Source: Nitrospirillum amazonense (GTDB taxonomy: Bacteria; Pseudomonadota; Alphaproteobacteria; Azospirillales; Azospirillaceae). Taken from it: DNA of 64,000 bases. The stretch spans positions 310,001 through 374,000 of the forward strand of contig NZ_VITN01000003.1 in the NCBI RefSeq assembly GCF_007828045.1, written 5' to 3'. Under the pieces are notes generated by a model. The model had not been told where the DNA came from, searched no databases, and worked only from the letters and a program-made list of their open reading frames with translations. A program made the translations under genes and the position numbers. The number at the start of each line of letters is the position of its first letter. Positions within the stretch are counted from its first letter, which is position 1. This document shows, piece after piece, positions 9,534 to 19,036 of the stretch.

Positions 9534-10387
9534 GCACGCCTGCCCCCTTGTATCCCGTCATGTACGAAGGTCTGGTCCGCGCTGCGTTGCTGGAGGATCT
9601 GGGCCGGGCGGGGGATGTCACCGCCGATGCCTGCATCCCGGTGGAAACCCAGGCCCGCGCCCTGTTCCAGGCCCGCCACGCTGGCGTCGTCGCCGGTCTA
9701 GCCCCGGCGCTGTCCGCCTTTTCCCTGCTGGACCCCGGCCTGTCGGTGCGGGCCCTGGTGGCCGATGGCGCCCGCGTGGCGCCGGGCCAGGCGGTGGCGG
9801 TGGTGGAAGGCGCGGCCCGCCCCATCCTGTCGGGCGAGCGCACGGCCCTGAATCTGCTGGGCCGCTTGTGCGGCATCGCCTCCAAGACGGCGGAGCTGGT
9901 CGAGGCCATCGCGGGCACCGGCGCCCACATCGTCTGCACCCGCAAGACCACGCCCGGCCTGCGCGCGCTGGAGAAATACGCCGTGCGCGTGGGCGGGGGC
10001 AGCAACCACCGCTTCGGCCTGGATGACGCCGTCCTGATCAAGGATAACCACCTGGTGGCGGCCGGCGGCCTGCGCGCCGCGGTGGAGCGCGCCCGCGCGC
10101 ATGTCGGCCACATGGTGAAGATCGAGGTGGAGGTCGACACCCTGGCCCAGCTGGAAGAGCTGCTGACCCTGCCGGTGGACGCCGTGCTGCTGGACAACAT
10201 GACCCCCGCCACCCTGCGCCAGGCCGTGGACATGGTGGCCGGCCGCCTGATCACCGAGGCCTCGGGCGGCATCACGCCGGAAACGGTGCGGGCGGTGGCG
10301 GAAACGGGCGTGACCCTGATCTCCCTGGGCTGGCTCACCCACTCCGTCACCAACTTCGACATCGGCCTGGATTTCGAGAGTTTATGA
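9530..10387 (+). CDS. nadC: Nicotinate-nucleotide pyrophosphorylase (quinolinate phosphoribosyltransferase) NadC
   Basis: The 285-residue enzyme converts quinolinate and PRPP to nicotinate mononucleotide, finishing the dedicated de novo branch. Family segments are clear: [19 protein letters not shown] at the N-terminus, [43 protein letters not shown] around the substrate site, and [14 protein letters not shown] followed by LLDNMTP. The start overlaps the nadB stop. The 3' end is only about 80 bp from an antitoxin gene that has its own promoter. Confidence 0.96.
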   Translation: MSTPAPLYPVMYEGLVRAALLEDLGRAGDVTADACIPVETQARALFQARHAGVVAGLAPALSAFSLLDPGLSVRALVADGARVAPGQAVAVVEGAARPILSGERTALNLLGRLCGIASKTAELVEAIAGTGAHIVCTRKTTPGLRALEKYAVRVGGGSNHRFGLDDAVLIKDNHLVAAGGLRAAVERARAHVGHMVKIEVEVDTLAQLEELLTLPVDAVLLDNMTPATLRQAVDMVAGRLITEASGGITPETVRAVAETGVTLISLGWLTHSVTNFDIGLDFESL

Positions 10388-10397
10388 GTAGAACTCA

Positions 10398-10459
10398 TTG
10401 ACCCGGCGCCCTAGCGGCCTTAAATTTCTATAGAAAGATTGGCCAAAAAATCTTTCTAT
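10398..10459 (+). promoter_or_regulatory. Promoter and operator of the Xre/RES toxin-antitoxin pair
   Basis: TTGACC (10398-10403), a 17-bp spacer and TAAATT (10421-10426) form a plausible sigma-70 promoter. Overlapping its -10 is a perfect 12-bp palindrome TTTCTATAGAAA (10425-10436). One half is repeated in an 11-bp perfect inverted repeat, ATAGAAAGATT (10430-10440) with AATCTTTCTAT (10449-10459). This is a typical arrangement for autorepression by an antitoxin or antitoxin-toxin complex. The second arm ends just before the ribosome-binding site of the antitoxin gene. Confidence 0.7.
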
Positions 10460-10469
10460 GGAGATGACA

Positions 10470-10856
10470 ATGGTCCAGCCGCGTGAGGAACTGGAACGGT
10501 CCGAGGAGCGTGAGGGAGCGGTGCTGGCGCAGGCGCTATGCCGCGCGGCGGACATCCTGGACGTGTCCGATACCGCGCTGGCCCGCATCATCGGCGTATC
10601 GCCGCCCTCCCTCAGCCGCCTGCGCAAGGGCGCCTTCAGGCTGACCCGCAAGGACAAGGCCTTCGAACTGGCCCTGCTGTTCATCCGGATGTTTCGCGGC
10701 TTGGACGCCATCACCGGCGGCGACGACGCCAGCTCCCGCTCGTGGATGCGGGCGGAGAATCTGGCGCTGCGCGGTCGGCCTATCGATCTTGCCCAAACCG
10801 TTGTCGGCCTGGCCTCTCTGGTGAGCTATGTGGACGCCCGCCGCGCTCGCGTCTGA
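10470..10856 (+). CDS. Xre/MbcA/ParS-family antitoxin
   Basis: This 128-residue protein has an N-terminal helix-turn-helix (about 32-55, VSDTALARIIGVSPPSLSRLRKG) and a C-terminal toxin-binding domain with the family signature W-x-R-x-x-N-x-x-L-x-G-x-P-x-x-L (about 92-108) ending VSYVDARR. These are the marks of the DUF2384 (Xre-MbcA-ParS) antitoxins that pair with RES toxins. ATG 10470 follows GGAGA (10460-10464); the in-frame ATGs at 10458 and 10464 fall inside the operator and ribosome-binding site. It overlaps the RES gene by 29 bp. It probably binds and neutralises the toxin and represses its own promoter. Confidence 0.88.
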   Translation: MVQPREELERSEEREGAVLAQALCRAADILDVSDTALARIIGVSPPSLSRLRKGAFRLTRKDKAFELALLFIRMFRGLDAITGGDDASSRSWMRAENLALRGRPIDLAQTVVGLASLVSYVDARRARV

Positions 10857-11532
10857 GGCCCATCCCTACAAGCATGATCTCTGGCGGCTGGTGGAAAACC
10901 AGGCGCGCGCCTCCACCATCCGACTGGTGGGCACGCTGGCCGATCAGGCCCTGCTGGAAGAGATGCTGGAGGAGACCAAGCCGCCCATGCCGGCGGAATG
11001 CGATGGCCTGCACTTCCTGTTGGCCACACCCTTCCGTTATGGCCCCTATCCCCACGGCTCGCGCTTCCGTCGCATGCACCAGGCCGAGGGCGTCTATTAC
11101 GCGGCGGAGCGGCCGGAAACCGCGGCGGCCGAGGCGGCGCACTACGCCCTGCTGTTCTTCCTGGAATCGCCCGACACCCAGCTTCCCGCCCGGCCCATGG
11201 AGCGCACAGGCATCGAGGTTCCTTGCGCCGTGGAGCGTGCGATCGATTTGACGGCGCCACCGCTGGACCGTGACCAAGCCTTGTGGACAGACAAGGCCAA
11301 CTATACTGCCTGCCAGGATCTCGCCGATGCCGGCCGTCAAGCGGGGGCTCAGCTGATCCGCTATCAGTCGGTGCGCGACCCCTTGGCCGGCGCCAACGTG
11401 GCCCTGCTGACGCCCCGGGGCTTCGGCGCCAAAAGGCCAAAGCGGCTATCCAGCTGGCATCTGTTCATTCGTCCCCAGGCCGTCCAGGTCTGGTGCGAAT
11501 TTCCCGCCATAAAGCTGGAATTCCCGCGTTAG
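10828..11532 (+). CDS. RES-domain toxin (predicted NAD+-consuming)
   Basis: The 234-residue product carries the RES fold signature: an arginine-rich SRFRR segment (R79, R81), GVYYAAERPETAAAE with Glu102, and a serine in YQSVRDPLAGAN (Ser181). Characterised RES toxins (MbcT and Xre-RES systems) degrade or phosphorolyse NAD+, or ADP-ribosylate targets such as Prs. The gene overlaps its antitoxin by 29 bp, so the two are translationally coupled. It converges on murI and their stop codons overlap. The position directly after nadABC is striking because the toxin's likely substrate is that operon's product. The biochemical activity here is inferred from the family. Confidence 0.88.
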   Translation: MWTPAALASEAHPYKHDLWRLVENQARASTIRLVGTLADQALLEEMLEETKPPMPAECDGLHFLLATPFRYGPYPHGSRFRRMHQAEGVYYAAERPETAAAEAAHYALLFFLESPDTQLPARPMERTGIEVPCAVERAIDLTAPPLDRDQALWTDKANYTACQDLADAGRQAGAQLIRYQSVRDPLAGANVALLTPRGFGAKRPKRLSSWHLFIRPQAVQVWCEFPAIKLEFPR

Positions 11533-12413
11533 CCTTTCAGGCTGGCCGGGATGGGATCCGGCCCCACGCTGTGGAAGCGCGCCTCGCCGCCGAAGAAGCG
11601 GGTGGCGAGCCGGGTGATGGGCTCCGCCGCGCCGGTGGTGTGGAACGCTTCCACACCACCCTGCTCCCGCGCGCGGCTGGGCAGCTCATATTCCGGGTGG
11701 CGTTCCAGATAGGCGCGCAAGCTGCTGACCGTCAGGTTGGGCTGGTCCAGGATCTCCACGCCGGCCGGCAGGGCGTGGGCGAACAGGTCGGCCACCAGGG
11801 GATAGTGGGTGCAGCCCAGCACGACCGCGTCCGGCGGCACGCCGTCCAACTGGGCCATCAACTGCCCGGTATAGTCCTGGATGGCGGCGCGGATGGTCTC
11901 AACCGGGGCGTCGGCTTCGATCAGGCGCACCAGGTCGGGGCAGGCCTGCTGCACCACCCGCACCTCCGGTGCGCGCTTGGCGATCTCCGTGGGGTAGGCC
12001 CCGCTGCTGACCGTGTGCTGGGTGGCGAAGATGGCGACGGTGCGCGGCTCCCCCGCGCGCGACCCGGCGGCCACGTCCGCCATCCACGGCACGCCGGTGA
12101 TGGCTTCCACCATGGGCACCAGCACGCCCAGCACCCGGCGGTCCGGGTAGGCGGTAGGCAGCCAAGTCTGCTGCAAGCGGCGCAGGGCCTGGGCCGAGGC
12201 GGTGTTGCAGGCCAGGATGACCAGGGGGCAGCCCAGGCCGAACAGGCGTTCCACCCCGGCCACGGTGTAGCGGTAGATTTCCTCCGGCGTGCGGTTGCCG
12301 TAGGGGGCGTTGGCATGGTCGCCCAGGTAGACGAAGCGGCGGTCGGGCATCTGGTCGGCCAGGGCGCGCAACACCGTCAATCCGCCGTGGCCTGAATCGA
12401 AAACGCCGATCAT
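11529..12413 (-). CDS. murI: Glutamate racemase MurI
   Basis: The 294-residue enzyme makes D-glutamate for peptidoglycan. The N-terminal FDSGHGG carries the Asp-Ser pair, and the two catalytic cysteines are in LACNTAS (C69) and LGCTHYP (C201). Frames extend upstream to 12539, but the added 42 residues are low-complexity, and ATG 12413 gives the family N-terminus MIGVFDSG. The C-terminal end overlaps the RES toxin stop on the opposite strand by four bases. Confidence 0.95.
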   Translation of the reverse strand: MIGVFDSGHGGLTVLRALADQMPDRRFVYLGDHANAPYGNRTPEEIYRYTVAGVERLFGLGCPLVILACNTASAQALRRLQQTWLPTAYPDRRVLGVLVPMVEAITGVPWMADVAAGSRAGEPRTVAIFATQHTVSSGAYPTEIAKRAPEVRVVQQACPDLVRLIEADAPVETIRAAIQDYTGQLMAQLDGVPPDAVVLGCTHYPLVADLFAHALPAGVEILDQPNLTVSSLRAYLERHPEYELPSRAREQGGVEAFHTTGAAEPITRLATRFFGGEARFHSVGPDPIPASLKG

Positions 12414-12624
12414 CGCTCGCAACCGCACCGTTCGCTTGGGGGGGTGCGCAGGCGCACCCGTCACCACCGGTTTAGCACGATCCGCCGGGGCGGCGGCAAC
12501 GCCCTTGCGGCTGGTTGCCGCCCCGTCTTGCCAACGCATGTCGGCTATGCCTTAGTGCGCCGGTCTACTATGCTGCCGCCATTATGCTGGCGCCCTTTGC
12601 CCTTCGTCTTGAGGAACCTTGCCC

Positions 12625-13176
12625 GTGAGCCTGCGTGTCGCCGTCCGCCGGTCCCTGTTGATCCTGCCCGTCCTCGCCTCGGCGACAACCCTTGCGTTCG
12701 TTGGCGCGACACCCGCCCAAGCCCAGGCGGCGAAACCGGCGGCACCCACGGCCGGTTCCGCGCCCATCATGCCGTCGGCGCCCAAGACGGCACCCGCCGC
12801 CGCGGCCCCGGCCGCCGGTGCCAAGGCGGGTGACGACGACGGCTGGACCTGCCCTTTCCCCAAGAAGGTGCCGACCATTCCCGACGGCAAGACCGCGCCC
12901 GAGGCCGACATGCGCAAGGCGCATGAGGAGATGCAGTCCTACGTCAACAGCGGCCAAGGCTTCATCGCCTGCGTCGATCAGCTGGTGACCCAGCATCCGG
13001 ACAAGGTGACGGTGGCGAAGTTCCTGCAGCTGACCAACGTGCAGGACGCCGTGGTCTCCAACATGCAGATCCTGGCGGCCCGCTTTAACGAGCAGTTGCA
13101 TGTCTACAAGGCGCGCACCGGTGGCGCGCCGGCCCCCGCCGCCCCGGCGCCGGCGACCAAGCCGGCCGGGAAGTAA
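12625..13176 (+). CDS. Secreted protein of unknown function
   Basis: This 183-residue protein starts with a clear Sec signal peptide (positively charged MSLRVAVRRS, hydrophobic LLILPVLASATTLAF, cleavage near AQA at about 31-33). An Ala/Pro-rich linker follows, then a small globular part with two cysteines (TCPFPKK and FIACVDQL) that could form a disulfide, and an Ala/Pro tail. I do not recognise the family. The GTG at 12625 is preferred because GAGGAA lies upstream at normal spacing; TTG 12619 is the alternative. A terminator follows the stop. Confidence 0.75.
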   Translation: MSLRVAVRRSLLILPVLASATTLAFVGATPAQAQAAKPAAPTAGSAPIMPSAPKTAPAAAAPAAGAKAGDDDGWTCPFPKKVPTIPDGKTAPEADMRKAHEEMQSYVNSGQGFIACVDQLVTQHPDKVTVAKFLQLTNVQDAVVSNMQILAARFNEQLHVYKARTGGAPAPAAPAPATKPAGK

Positions 13177-13196
13177 GCCCTCGGGACAAGAATCAG

Positions 13197-13231
13197 GGGC
13201 CGCCCCACACTCGCGTGGCGGCCCTTTTCTT
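13197..13231 (+). terminator. Rho-independent terminator
   Basis: An eight-base stem GGGCCGCC/GGCGGCCC (13197-13204, 13217-13224) is followed by TTTTCTT. It ends the transcript of the secreted-protein gene and faces the 3' end of cobT. Confidence 0.85.
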
Positions 13232-13245
13232 ATGGGGGTTGAGCT

Positions 13246-15132
13246 TTAACGGCGGCCGCCCCGCGCCTGGCGCCGGGAGCCCCCGGGGCGGCGGTCGTCC
13301 TCGTCGAACAGCTCGGCCAGCTTTTCCATGACCGTGCCGCCCAGCTGCTCCACATCCACGATGGTGACAGCACGCCGGTAATAGCGCGTGACATCATGGC
13401 CGATGCCGATGGCGATCAGCTCCACCGGGCTGCGGGTCTCGATGTACTCGATGACGCTGCGCAGGTGCTTTTCCAGGTAGCTGCCGCTGTTGACCGACAG
13501 GGTGCTGTCGTCCACCGGCGCGCCATCGGAAATGACCATCAGGATGCGCCGCTGCTCCGGCCGGGCGATCAGCCGGGTGTGCGCCCACAACAGGGCCTCG
13601 CCGTCGATGTTCTCCTTCAGGATGCCTTCGCGCAGCATCAGGCCCAGGTTGCGCCGAGCCCGGCGCCAGGGGGCGTCGGCTTCCTTGTAGACGATGTGGC
13701 GCAGGTCGTTCAGGCGGCCTGGGGCGGCGGGCTTGCCGCTGGCCAGCCAACGCTCGCGACTCTGCCCGCCTTTCCATGCCCGGGTGGTGAAGCCCAGGAT
13801 CTCCACCTTCACGCCGCAGCGTTCCAGGGTGCGCGCCAGGATGTCGGCGCTCATGGCGGCGATGGTGATGGGCCGGCCGCGCATGGACCCGGAATTGTCG
13901 ATCAGCAGGGTGACGACGGTGTCGCGGAAGTTGGTGTCGTTTTCCTGCTTGAACGACAGGGGCAACACCGGATTGGCCACCACGCGGGCCAGGCGGGCCG
14001 CGTCCAGGATGCCTTCCTCCAGGTCGAACACCCAGGCGCGCGTCTGCTTGGCCATCAGCCGGCGCTGCAGGCGGTTGGCCAGCTTGGCGATGACGCCCTG
14101 CAGGTGCTGCAACTGCTGGTCCAGCATCATGCGCAGGCGGGCCAGTTCATCCGCGTCGCACAGGTCGGCGGCCCCCACCACCTCGTCGAATTCGGTGGTG
14201 AAGGCGCGGTAGTTGCCGCTGTCCAGGCTGTTGCGGCCGAAATCGGGGCGGGACGGCTCGCCGGGCTCGCCCGACTGCTCGGCCCCGGCGCCCTCCATTT
14301 CCTGCTGCTCGCCCTCGCTGCTTTCGGCGGCGCCGGCGGTCTCCTCCGTCTGGCCGCCAGCCTGCTGCTGCTCCCCGGTCGCTTCCGGTTCGGCATCGTC
14401 GGACTGGCCGCCGCCGGCCTCGTCATTGTCGGCGCCCTCGGGGCTTTGGGCGTCGCCGGACTCGGCGGTCTCCTCCTCTTCCGACTTTTCGGGATCGCCG
14501 CCCACCTCCAGATCCAGGTCGGCCAGGATGCGGCGGGCCTCGCGGGCATAGGCCTGCTGGTCGGCCATGGCCGCCTTCAACTGTACCAGGTCGGCGCCCG
14601 CCTTCTCCTCGATGAAGGGGCGCCACAGGTCCAGCGCCGCCTGGGTGGCCGGGGCGACGGGGGCGCCTGTCAGGGCCTCGCGCGCGATCAGGCGCAGGGC
14701 ATCGGCCAGCGACACCTGGTCCCGCGCCGTGGCCCGGTCCAGGCCCTGGCGGCGGAAGCGTTCCTCCAGCGCCGCCGTCAAATTGTCGGCCACGCCGGCC
14801 ATGGCGTTGGCGCCGATGGCCTCGCACCGCGCCTGTTCCAGCGCCTCGAAGGCCAGGCGGGCGGTGTCGCCCGTGGGCAACAGGCGGGCGTGGGCGGCGG
14901 CGTCATGGTGGCGCAGGCGCAGGGCGGCGGCGTCGGCGGCACCCCGCACCGGCGCCACGTCGCGCACGTTCAGGTCACGCGTGGGCAGGGGCACCCGCAC
15001 CCGCGTGCCGGAATAGCCCGGCGGCTCGGCGGAAAACCCCACCGTCAGGTCACCGCGCTCCGCGATAGCCCGGACGGCGGCCCCGGTGGCCCGCTTGAAC
15101 GCCTCCAGCGGCGATTCCCGGTCGGAAGACAT
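13246..15132 (-). CDS. cobT: Cobaltochelatase subunit CobT
   Basis: The 628-residue protein is the MIDAS/von Willebrand-type subunit of the aerobic cobaltochelatase CobNST, which inserts cobalt into hydrogenobyrinic acid a,c-diamide. The N-terminal CobT domain is followed by a long acidic Glu/Gln/Ser-rich linker (about 210-305) and a C-terminal integrin-I-like domain with the MIDAS motif DNSGS (near 408-412). The C-terminus ends in an Arg/Gly-rich tail. It starts 17 bp after cobS, with which it forms an AAA+ motor. CobN is not in this window. Confidence 0.95.
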   Translation of the reverse strand: MSSDRESPLEAFKRATGAAVRAIAERGDLTVGFSAEPPGYSGTRVRVPLPTRDLNVRDVAPVRGAADAAALRLRHHDAAAHARLLPTGDTARLAFEALEQARCEAIGANAMAGVADNLTAALEERFRRQGLDRATARDQVSLADALRLIAREALTGAPVAPATQAALDLWRPFIEEKAGADLVQLKAAMADQQAYAREARRILADLDLEVGGDPEKSEEEETAESGDAQSPEGADNDEAGGGQSDDAEPEATGEQQQAGGQTEETAGAAESSEGEQQEMEGAGAEQSGEPGEPSRPDFGRNSLDSGNYRAFTTEFDEVVGAADLCDADELARLRMMLDQQLQHLQGVIAKLANRLQRRLMAKQTRAWVFDLEEGILDAARLARVVANPVLPLSFKQENDTNFRDTVVTLLIDNSGSMRGRPITIAAMSADILARTLERCGVKVEILGFTTRAWKGGQSRERWLASGKPAAPGRLNDLRHIVYKEADAPWRRARRNLGLMLREGILKENIDGEALLWAHTRLIARPEQRRILMVISDGAPVDDSTLSVNSGSYLEKHLRSVIEYIETRSPVELIAIGIGHDVTRYYRRAVTIVDVEQLGGTVMEKLAELFDEDDRRPGGSRRQARGGRR

Positions 15133-15149
15133 GGGTTCGTTCCCCCGCG

Positions 15150-16142
15150 TCAGGCGAGGGTGGCGCGCACGCCGCTCTCGGGCAGTTCGGTGCCGAAGCA
15201 GCGCTGGTAATACTCGGCCACCGCCGCGCGCTCCACCTCGTCGCACTTGTTCAGGAAGGTGACGCGGAAGGCGAAGCCGACATCGCCGAAGATATCGGCG
15301 TTCTGGGCCCAGGTGATGACCGTGCGCGGGCTCATGACGGTGGAGATGTCGCCGGCGATGAAGCCGGCGCGGGTCAGGTCGGCCAGGCGCACCATGGCGT
15401 TGACCAGCACCCGGCGGTCATCGGTGTCGTAGGTCGGCACCTTGGCCAGGACGATCTTCACCTCGGCGTCATGGGGCAGGTAGTTCAGGGTGGAGACGAT
15501 GTTCCACCGGTCCATCTGGCCCTGGTTGATCTGCTGCGTGCCATGATAGAGGCCCGTGGTGTCGCCCAGGCCGATGGTGTTGGCGGTGGCGAACAGGCGG
15601 AAGGCCGGGTGGGGGCGGATGACCTTGTTCTGGTCCAGCAGGGTCAGCTTGCCCTCGACCTCCAGCACGCGCTGGATGACGAACATCACGTCCGGCCGGC
15701 CGGCGTCGTACTCGTCGAACACGATGGCGCAGGGGTGCTGCAGGGCCCAGGGCAGGATGCCCTCGCGATACTCCGTCACCTGCACGCCCTCGCGCAGGAC
15801 GATGGCGTCTTTGCCGATCAGGTCGATGCGGCTGATGTGGCTGTCCAGGTTGACCCGCAGGCAGGGCCAGTTCAGGCGGGCGGCGACCTGCTCGATGTGG
15901 GTGGACTTGCCCGTGCCGTGATAGCCCTGGACCATGACGCGGCGGTTGTAGGCGAAACCGGCAAGGATGGCCATGGTCGTTTCGCGATCGAAACGATAGG
16001 TGCTGTCGATCTCCGGCACATGTTCCGTGGGGGAGCTGAACGCCGGCACCTGCATATCGCTGTCGATCCCGAAGGTCTGGCGGACGGAGATCTTGATGTC
16101 GGGCAGCGAGGCGGCGTTCATCGGTGTCGGTTCCTGGGACAT
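15150..16142 (-). CDS. cobS: Cobaltochelatase subunit CobS
   Basis: This 330-residue AAA+ ATPase has Walker [10 protein letters not shown] at 73-81 and a Walker B-like [10 protein letters not shown], followed by the [20 protein letters not shown] sensor region. It assembles with CobT and drives CobN-catalysed cobalt insertion. ATG 16142 (MSQEPTP) is used; a second in-frame ATG at 16121 is possible. The upstream neighbour on the same strand is a J-domain protein, an arrangement seen in several alphaproteobacteria. No cobalamin riboswitch is visible upstream. Confidence 0.95.
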   Translation of the reverse strand: MSQEPTPMNAASLPDIKISVRQTFGIDSDMQVPAFSSPTEHVPEIDSTYRFDRETTMAILAGFAYNRRVMVQGYHGTGKSTHIEQVAARLNWPCLRVNLDSHISRIDLIGKDAIVLREGVQVTEYREGILPWALQHPCAIVFDEYDAGRPDVMFVIQRVLEVEGKLTLLDQNKVIRPHPAFRLFATANTIGLGDTTGLYHGTQQINQGQMDRWNIVSTLNYLPHDAEVKIVLAKVPTYDTDDRRVLVNAMVRLADLTRAGFIAGDISTVMSPRTVITWAQNADIFGDVGFAFRVTFLNKCDEVERAAVAEYYQRCFGTELPESGVRATLA

Positions 16143-16239
16143 GGGACGGTCGGCTTTCCTGCGAGATCGAACAGAACGGTTGGTCTTGGTTATTGTTTCA
16201 ACGGCTTGGAGACTGGGGCTTGGGCGCCGGCGGCGGGCC

Positions 16240-16818
16240 TCAGCCATGGTCGGCATAGGCGGCTTTCAGCACATTGTAGGCTTGGTTGATGCGCTTCAGG
16301 CGCTCCTCAGCGTCCTTGTCGCCGCCGTGGGTGTCGGGGTGGTTCTGCTTGGCCAGCTCGCGATAACGCTGCTTGACCTCGGCGAACCCGATGGGCGCCT
16401 TCAGGCCCAGCACGTCCAGCGCGTCATCCTCCGGTGTGCGGGGGGCGGGCGGCGGCGGGCGATGCGACGCGCCGGCTTCCCAGTCGGCGCCGAAGCTATG
16501 GCCCCGGCTCATGCTGTCGCGCAGATTTCGTTCCCGGGTGCGCCAGTCGCCCATGGGCCAGGTGGGGCGCTGCCAGGTGGTGTCGTAGCGCATGGCGCGC
16601 TCGATCTCTTCCGTGCTCATGCCCTGGTAATAGTCCCAGGCCTTGTTGTAGGCCCGCACGTGGTCCAGGCAGAACCAGTAATAGTCGTTCAGCTGGCTGC
16701 GATTCTTGGGCGCGCGGTACTCCCCCACCTCGGCGCAGCCGGGATGGTCGCAGGCCCTGACCTGGACCTGCGGCGGATCGTCGAACGAGAAGGAGAATCC
16801 GGGGCGCTGTTTCTGCAT
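16240..16818 (-). CDS. J-domain protein with N-terminal Cys/His cluster
   Basis: The 192-residue protein ends in a J domain (about 134-190: DALDVLGL...[19 protein letters not shown]) with the HPD motif at 160-162 that stimulates Hsp70 ATPase. The N-terminal half has C23-x4-C28 and C50-x2-H53, a possible zinc site, and an aromatic segment [21 protein letters not shown]. It has no Gly/Phe or DnaJ zinc-finger region, so it is a specialised co-chaperone rather than DnaJ. It precedes cobS by 98 bp and is divergent from bolA. A role in CobST assembly is possible but unproven. Confidence 0.85.
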   Translation of the reverse strand: MQKQRPGFSFSFDDPPQVQVRACDHPGCAEVGEYRAPKNRSQLNDYYWFCLDHVRAYNKAWDYYQGMSTEEIERAMRYDTTWQRPTWPMGDWRTRERNLRDSMSRGHSFGADWEAGASHRPPPPAPRTPEDDALDVLGLKAPIGFAEVKQRYRELAKQNHPDTHGGDKDAEERLKRINQAYNVLKAAYADHG

Positions 16819-17000
16819 CGCGAAAGTATGGGGTCAGGTCCCGGCCGTGACAAGCGCGGCGGGTCGCCCGCGCCACCATTGCGGCGGCAAAGCTGGGCTG
16901 CTGTCCCGGGTGCCGGAAATCACCTTCCGGCCATTGACAGCGCCGCCCCGGCGTCGCACCTCAGGGGGATAGGACGTTCCATCCATTCCGGGCATTTTCC

Positions 17001-17273
17001 ATGCGCTACGCCGACCGCATCCACACCAAGCTGACCCAGGCGCTGGCGCCCGTGACGCTGATCGTCGACGACCAGTCGGCCGCCCATGCCGGCCACGGCG
17101 GCGCCGCCCCGGGTGGCGAGACTCATTTCGAGGTCACGGTGGTCTCGGCCGCCTTCGCCGGCAAGTCGCGCGTGGCGCGCCAGCGCCTGGTCTACGACAT
17201 CCTGAAGGACGAACTGGCCGAGCGCGTCCACGCCCTGTCGGTCAAGACCCTGACGCCGGAAGAGGCGGCTTAG
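17001..17273 (+). CDS. bolA: BolA-family protein
   Basis: This 90-residue protein has the compact BolA fold: the MRYADRIHTKLTQAL helix, a variable loop with several His and Gly residues, THFEVTVVSAAFAGKSRVARQRLVYDIL with the family's central KSRVxRQRxVY motif, and a C-terminal VHALSVKTLTPEE. BolA proteins pair with monothiol glutaredoxins to handle Fe-S clusters. It is divergent from the J-protein gene across 182 bp. Its stop is one base from the stop of the convergent DUF2889 gene. Confidence 0.92.
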   Translation: MRYADRIHTKLTQALAPVTLIVDDQSAAHAGHGGAAPGGETHFEVTVVSAAFAGKSRVARQRLVYDILKDELAERVHALSVKTLTPEEAA

Positions 17274-17274
17274 T

Positions 17275-17838
17275 CTAGGCGCCGTCCGGTTCTTCCGGCC
17301 CGGTGTAGTGCTCAGGGTACCAGCGCTTCACCACCGCGCCGTCGCTGGCCATGACGTGGCAGGTGTTCAGCACGGGCGGCGGGCCGCCGGCGCCGCCGTT
17401 GCGCCGGGCGCTCAGCACCGGGGCCAGGGTCTGGAAGGCCGTGGTGGCCACCGGGCCCAGCAGCTCCACCAGGTGGGTGCATCCCTCCGTCCGGCCCAGG
17501 CGCTGCTTGACCGCGTTGGTCCAGCCGGACGCGATGCTCAGGCCCACCAGGCGCTGGAAATTGGGCAGGATGGCGGGGCAATGCGGGAAGGGGGAGTTGT
17601 CGGTCGACACCTCCACCGCCCGCACGGTCAGCGTGTCGTCCACCGTCAGGCGCACCCACATCTCATGCAGGAATTGCCCGGGTTGGATGGTGCCGCGCCA
17701 CTCATTGTCGAAGGCGTAGTGCTTCTCGTCCGTGATGTGGCCTTCGATATCCCAAAGGCCATCGGCGCGTTCGTATCCCTGGCACGTGACGCGGCGGGTG
17801 TGCAGCGGCTTGCGCTCAGCGGCGGGGGGGAGGGGCAT
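17275..17838 (-). CDS. DUF2889 family protein
   Basis: This 187-residue protein matches the DUF2889 family pattern: LHTRRVTCQGYERADGLWDIEGHITDEK near the N-terminus, an AVEVSTDNSPFPHCP segment, then FQRLVGLSIASGW and GCTHLVELLGPVATTAFQ. The biochemical role is unknown. It has no signal peptide or membrane segment, so it is cytosolic. It is convergent with bolA and lies downstream of aroB on the same strand with an 85-bp gap. Confidence 0.8.
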   Translation of the reverse strand: MPLPPAAERKPLHTRRVTCQGYERADGLWDIEGHITDEKHYAFDNEWRGTIQPGQFLHEMWVRLTVDDTLTVRAVEVSTDNSPFPHCPAILPNFQRLVGLSIASGWTNAVKQRLGRTEGCTHLVELLGPVATTAFQTLAPVLSARRNGGAGGPPPVLNTCHVMASDGAVVKRWYPEHYTGPEEPDGA

Positions 17839-17923
17839 GGGGCAGGGGGACTTTTAAAGCAAGGTCACGGACGCGGGGGCCATCATGGGCGCCGGTCCTC
17901 GCTCCGGTCAAGAAACCCGCGTC

Positions 17924-19036
17924 TCACGCCGCCAGCGCCGCCGCCACCACGTCCCGCACCGGCTCGGCGTCGATGCCCCGGGCGGTGAAGGCTTGGCCGA
18001 TGCCGCGCGCCAGGATGAAGGTGATGCCGCCGTCCTTGACCTTCTTGTCCTTGGCCATGTGGGCCATCAGGGCGTCCACGGTCCAGCGGCCCTTGCTGAG
18101 GTGCGCCGCGCCCGTTGGCAGGCCCACGGCCGCCAGGTGGCGGCGCATGCGGGCCAAGTCGTCCGGCGGGCACAGGCCCAGGCGCACCGACAGGTCGAAG
18201 GCCATGACCATGCCGATGCCCACGGCCTCGCCATGCAGCAGTTCGCCGCCATAGCCCATCTCCGCCTCCAGGGCATGGCCGAAGGTGTGGCCCAGGTTCA
18301 GCAGGGCGCGCACGCCACCCTCGCGCTCGTCCTGGGCGACGATGGCGGCCTTGGCGGCCACGCTCTCCTTCACGGCGGCGGTGCGCAGGGCGGCGTCGCC
18401 GGCCACCAGGGCCGGGCCGTTTTCTTCCAGCCAGGCGAAGAAGTCCGGACGGTCGATCAGGCCATACTTCACCACCTCGGCATAACCCGCCAGCACCTCG
18501 CGCCGGGGCAGGCTGTCCAGCGCGGCGATGTCGGCCAGCACCAGGCGCGGCTGATGGAAGGCGCCGATGAGGTTCTTGCCCTGGCGGCTGTTGATGCCGG
18601 TCTTGCCGCCCACGCTGCTGTCCACCTGCGACAGCAGCGTGGTGGGCACCTGGATGAAGTCCAGTCCGCGCAGGGCGATGGCGGCCGCGAAGCCGCCCAG
18701 GTCGCCGATGACGCCGCCACCCAGGGCCACCAGCATGGCGCCCCGCTCGATGCCACGCGACAGTAGGATTTCCAAGACCGCTTCCAGATGGTGGAAGCTT
18801 TTGGTGGCCTCGCCCGCTGGCACCACGATGGGGTCCAGCACACGGGCCCCGGCGGCCTCCAGCGAGCGGGTCAGGGTGCCCAGGTACAGGGGCGCCACCG
18901 TCTCATCGCTGAGGATGATCAGGGGCCGCTTGCCCGCCATGGGCGCCACCAGCGATCCCGCCCCCTGGATCAGGCCGGAACCGACCACCACGTCGTAGGA
19001 ACGCTCACCCAAGCTGACGGCAACGGCCTCGTTCAT
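17924..19036 (-). CDS. aroB: 3-dehydroquinate synthase AroB
   Basis: The 370-residue enzyme catalyses the second step of the shikimate pathway. The NAD-binding region ([22 protein letters not shown]), the [20 protein letters not shown] active-site segment and the metal ligand region ([11 protein letters not shown] and HGEAVGIGM) are all intact. It overlaps aroK by ATGA and is the second gene of aroK-aroB. Confidence 0.96.
   Translation of the reverse strand: MNEAVAVSLGERSYDVVVGSGLIQGAGSLVAPMAGKRPLIILSDETVAPLYLGTLTRSLEAAGARVLDPIVVPAGEATKSFHHLEAVLEILLSRGIERGAMLVALGGGVIGDLGGFAAAIALRGLDFIQVPTTLLSQVDSSVGGKTGINSRQGKNLIGAFHQPRLVLADIAALDSLPRREVLAGYAEVVKYGLIDRPDFFAWLEENGPALVAGDAALRTAAVKESVAAKAAIVAQDEREGGVRALLNLGHTFGHALEAEMGYGGELLHGEAVGIGMVMAFDLSVRLGLCPPDDLARMRRHLAAVGLPTGAAHLSKGRWTVDALMAHMAKDKKVKDGGITFILARGIGQAFTARGIDAEPVRDVVAAALAA

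Noticed and set aside
13396-15210. A 604-residue plus-strand frame opposite cobT
   Set aside because: Antisense shadow; CobT with a MIDAS motif is on the minus strand.
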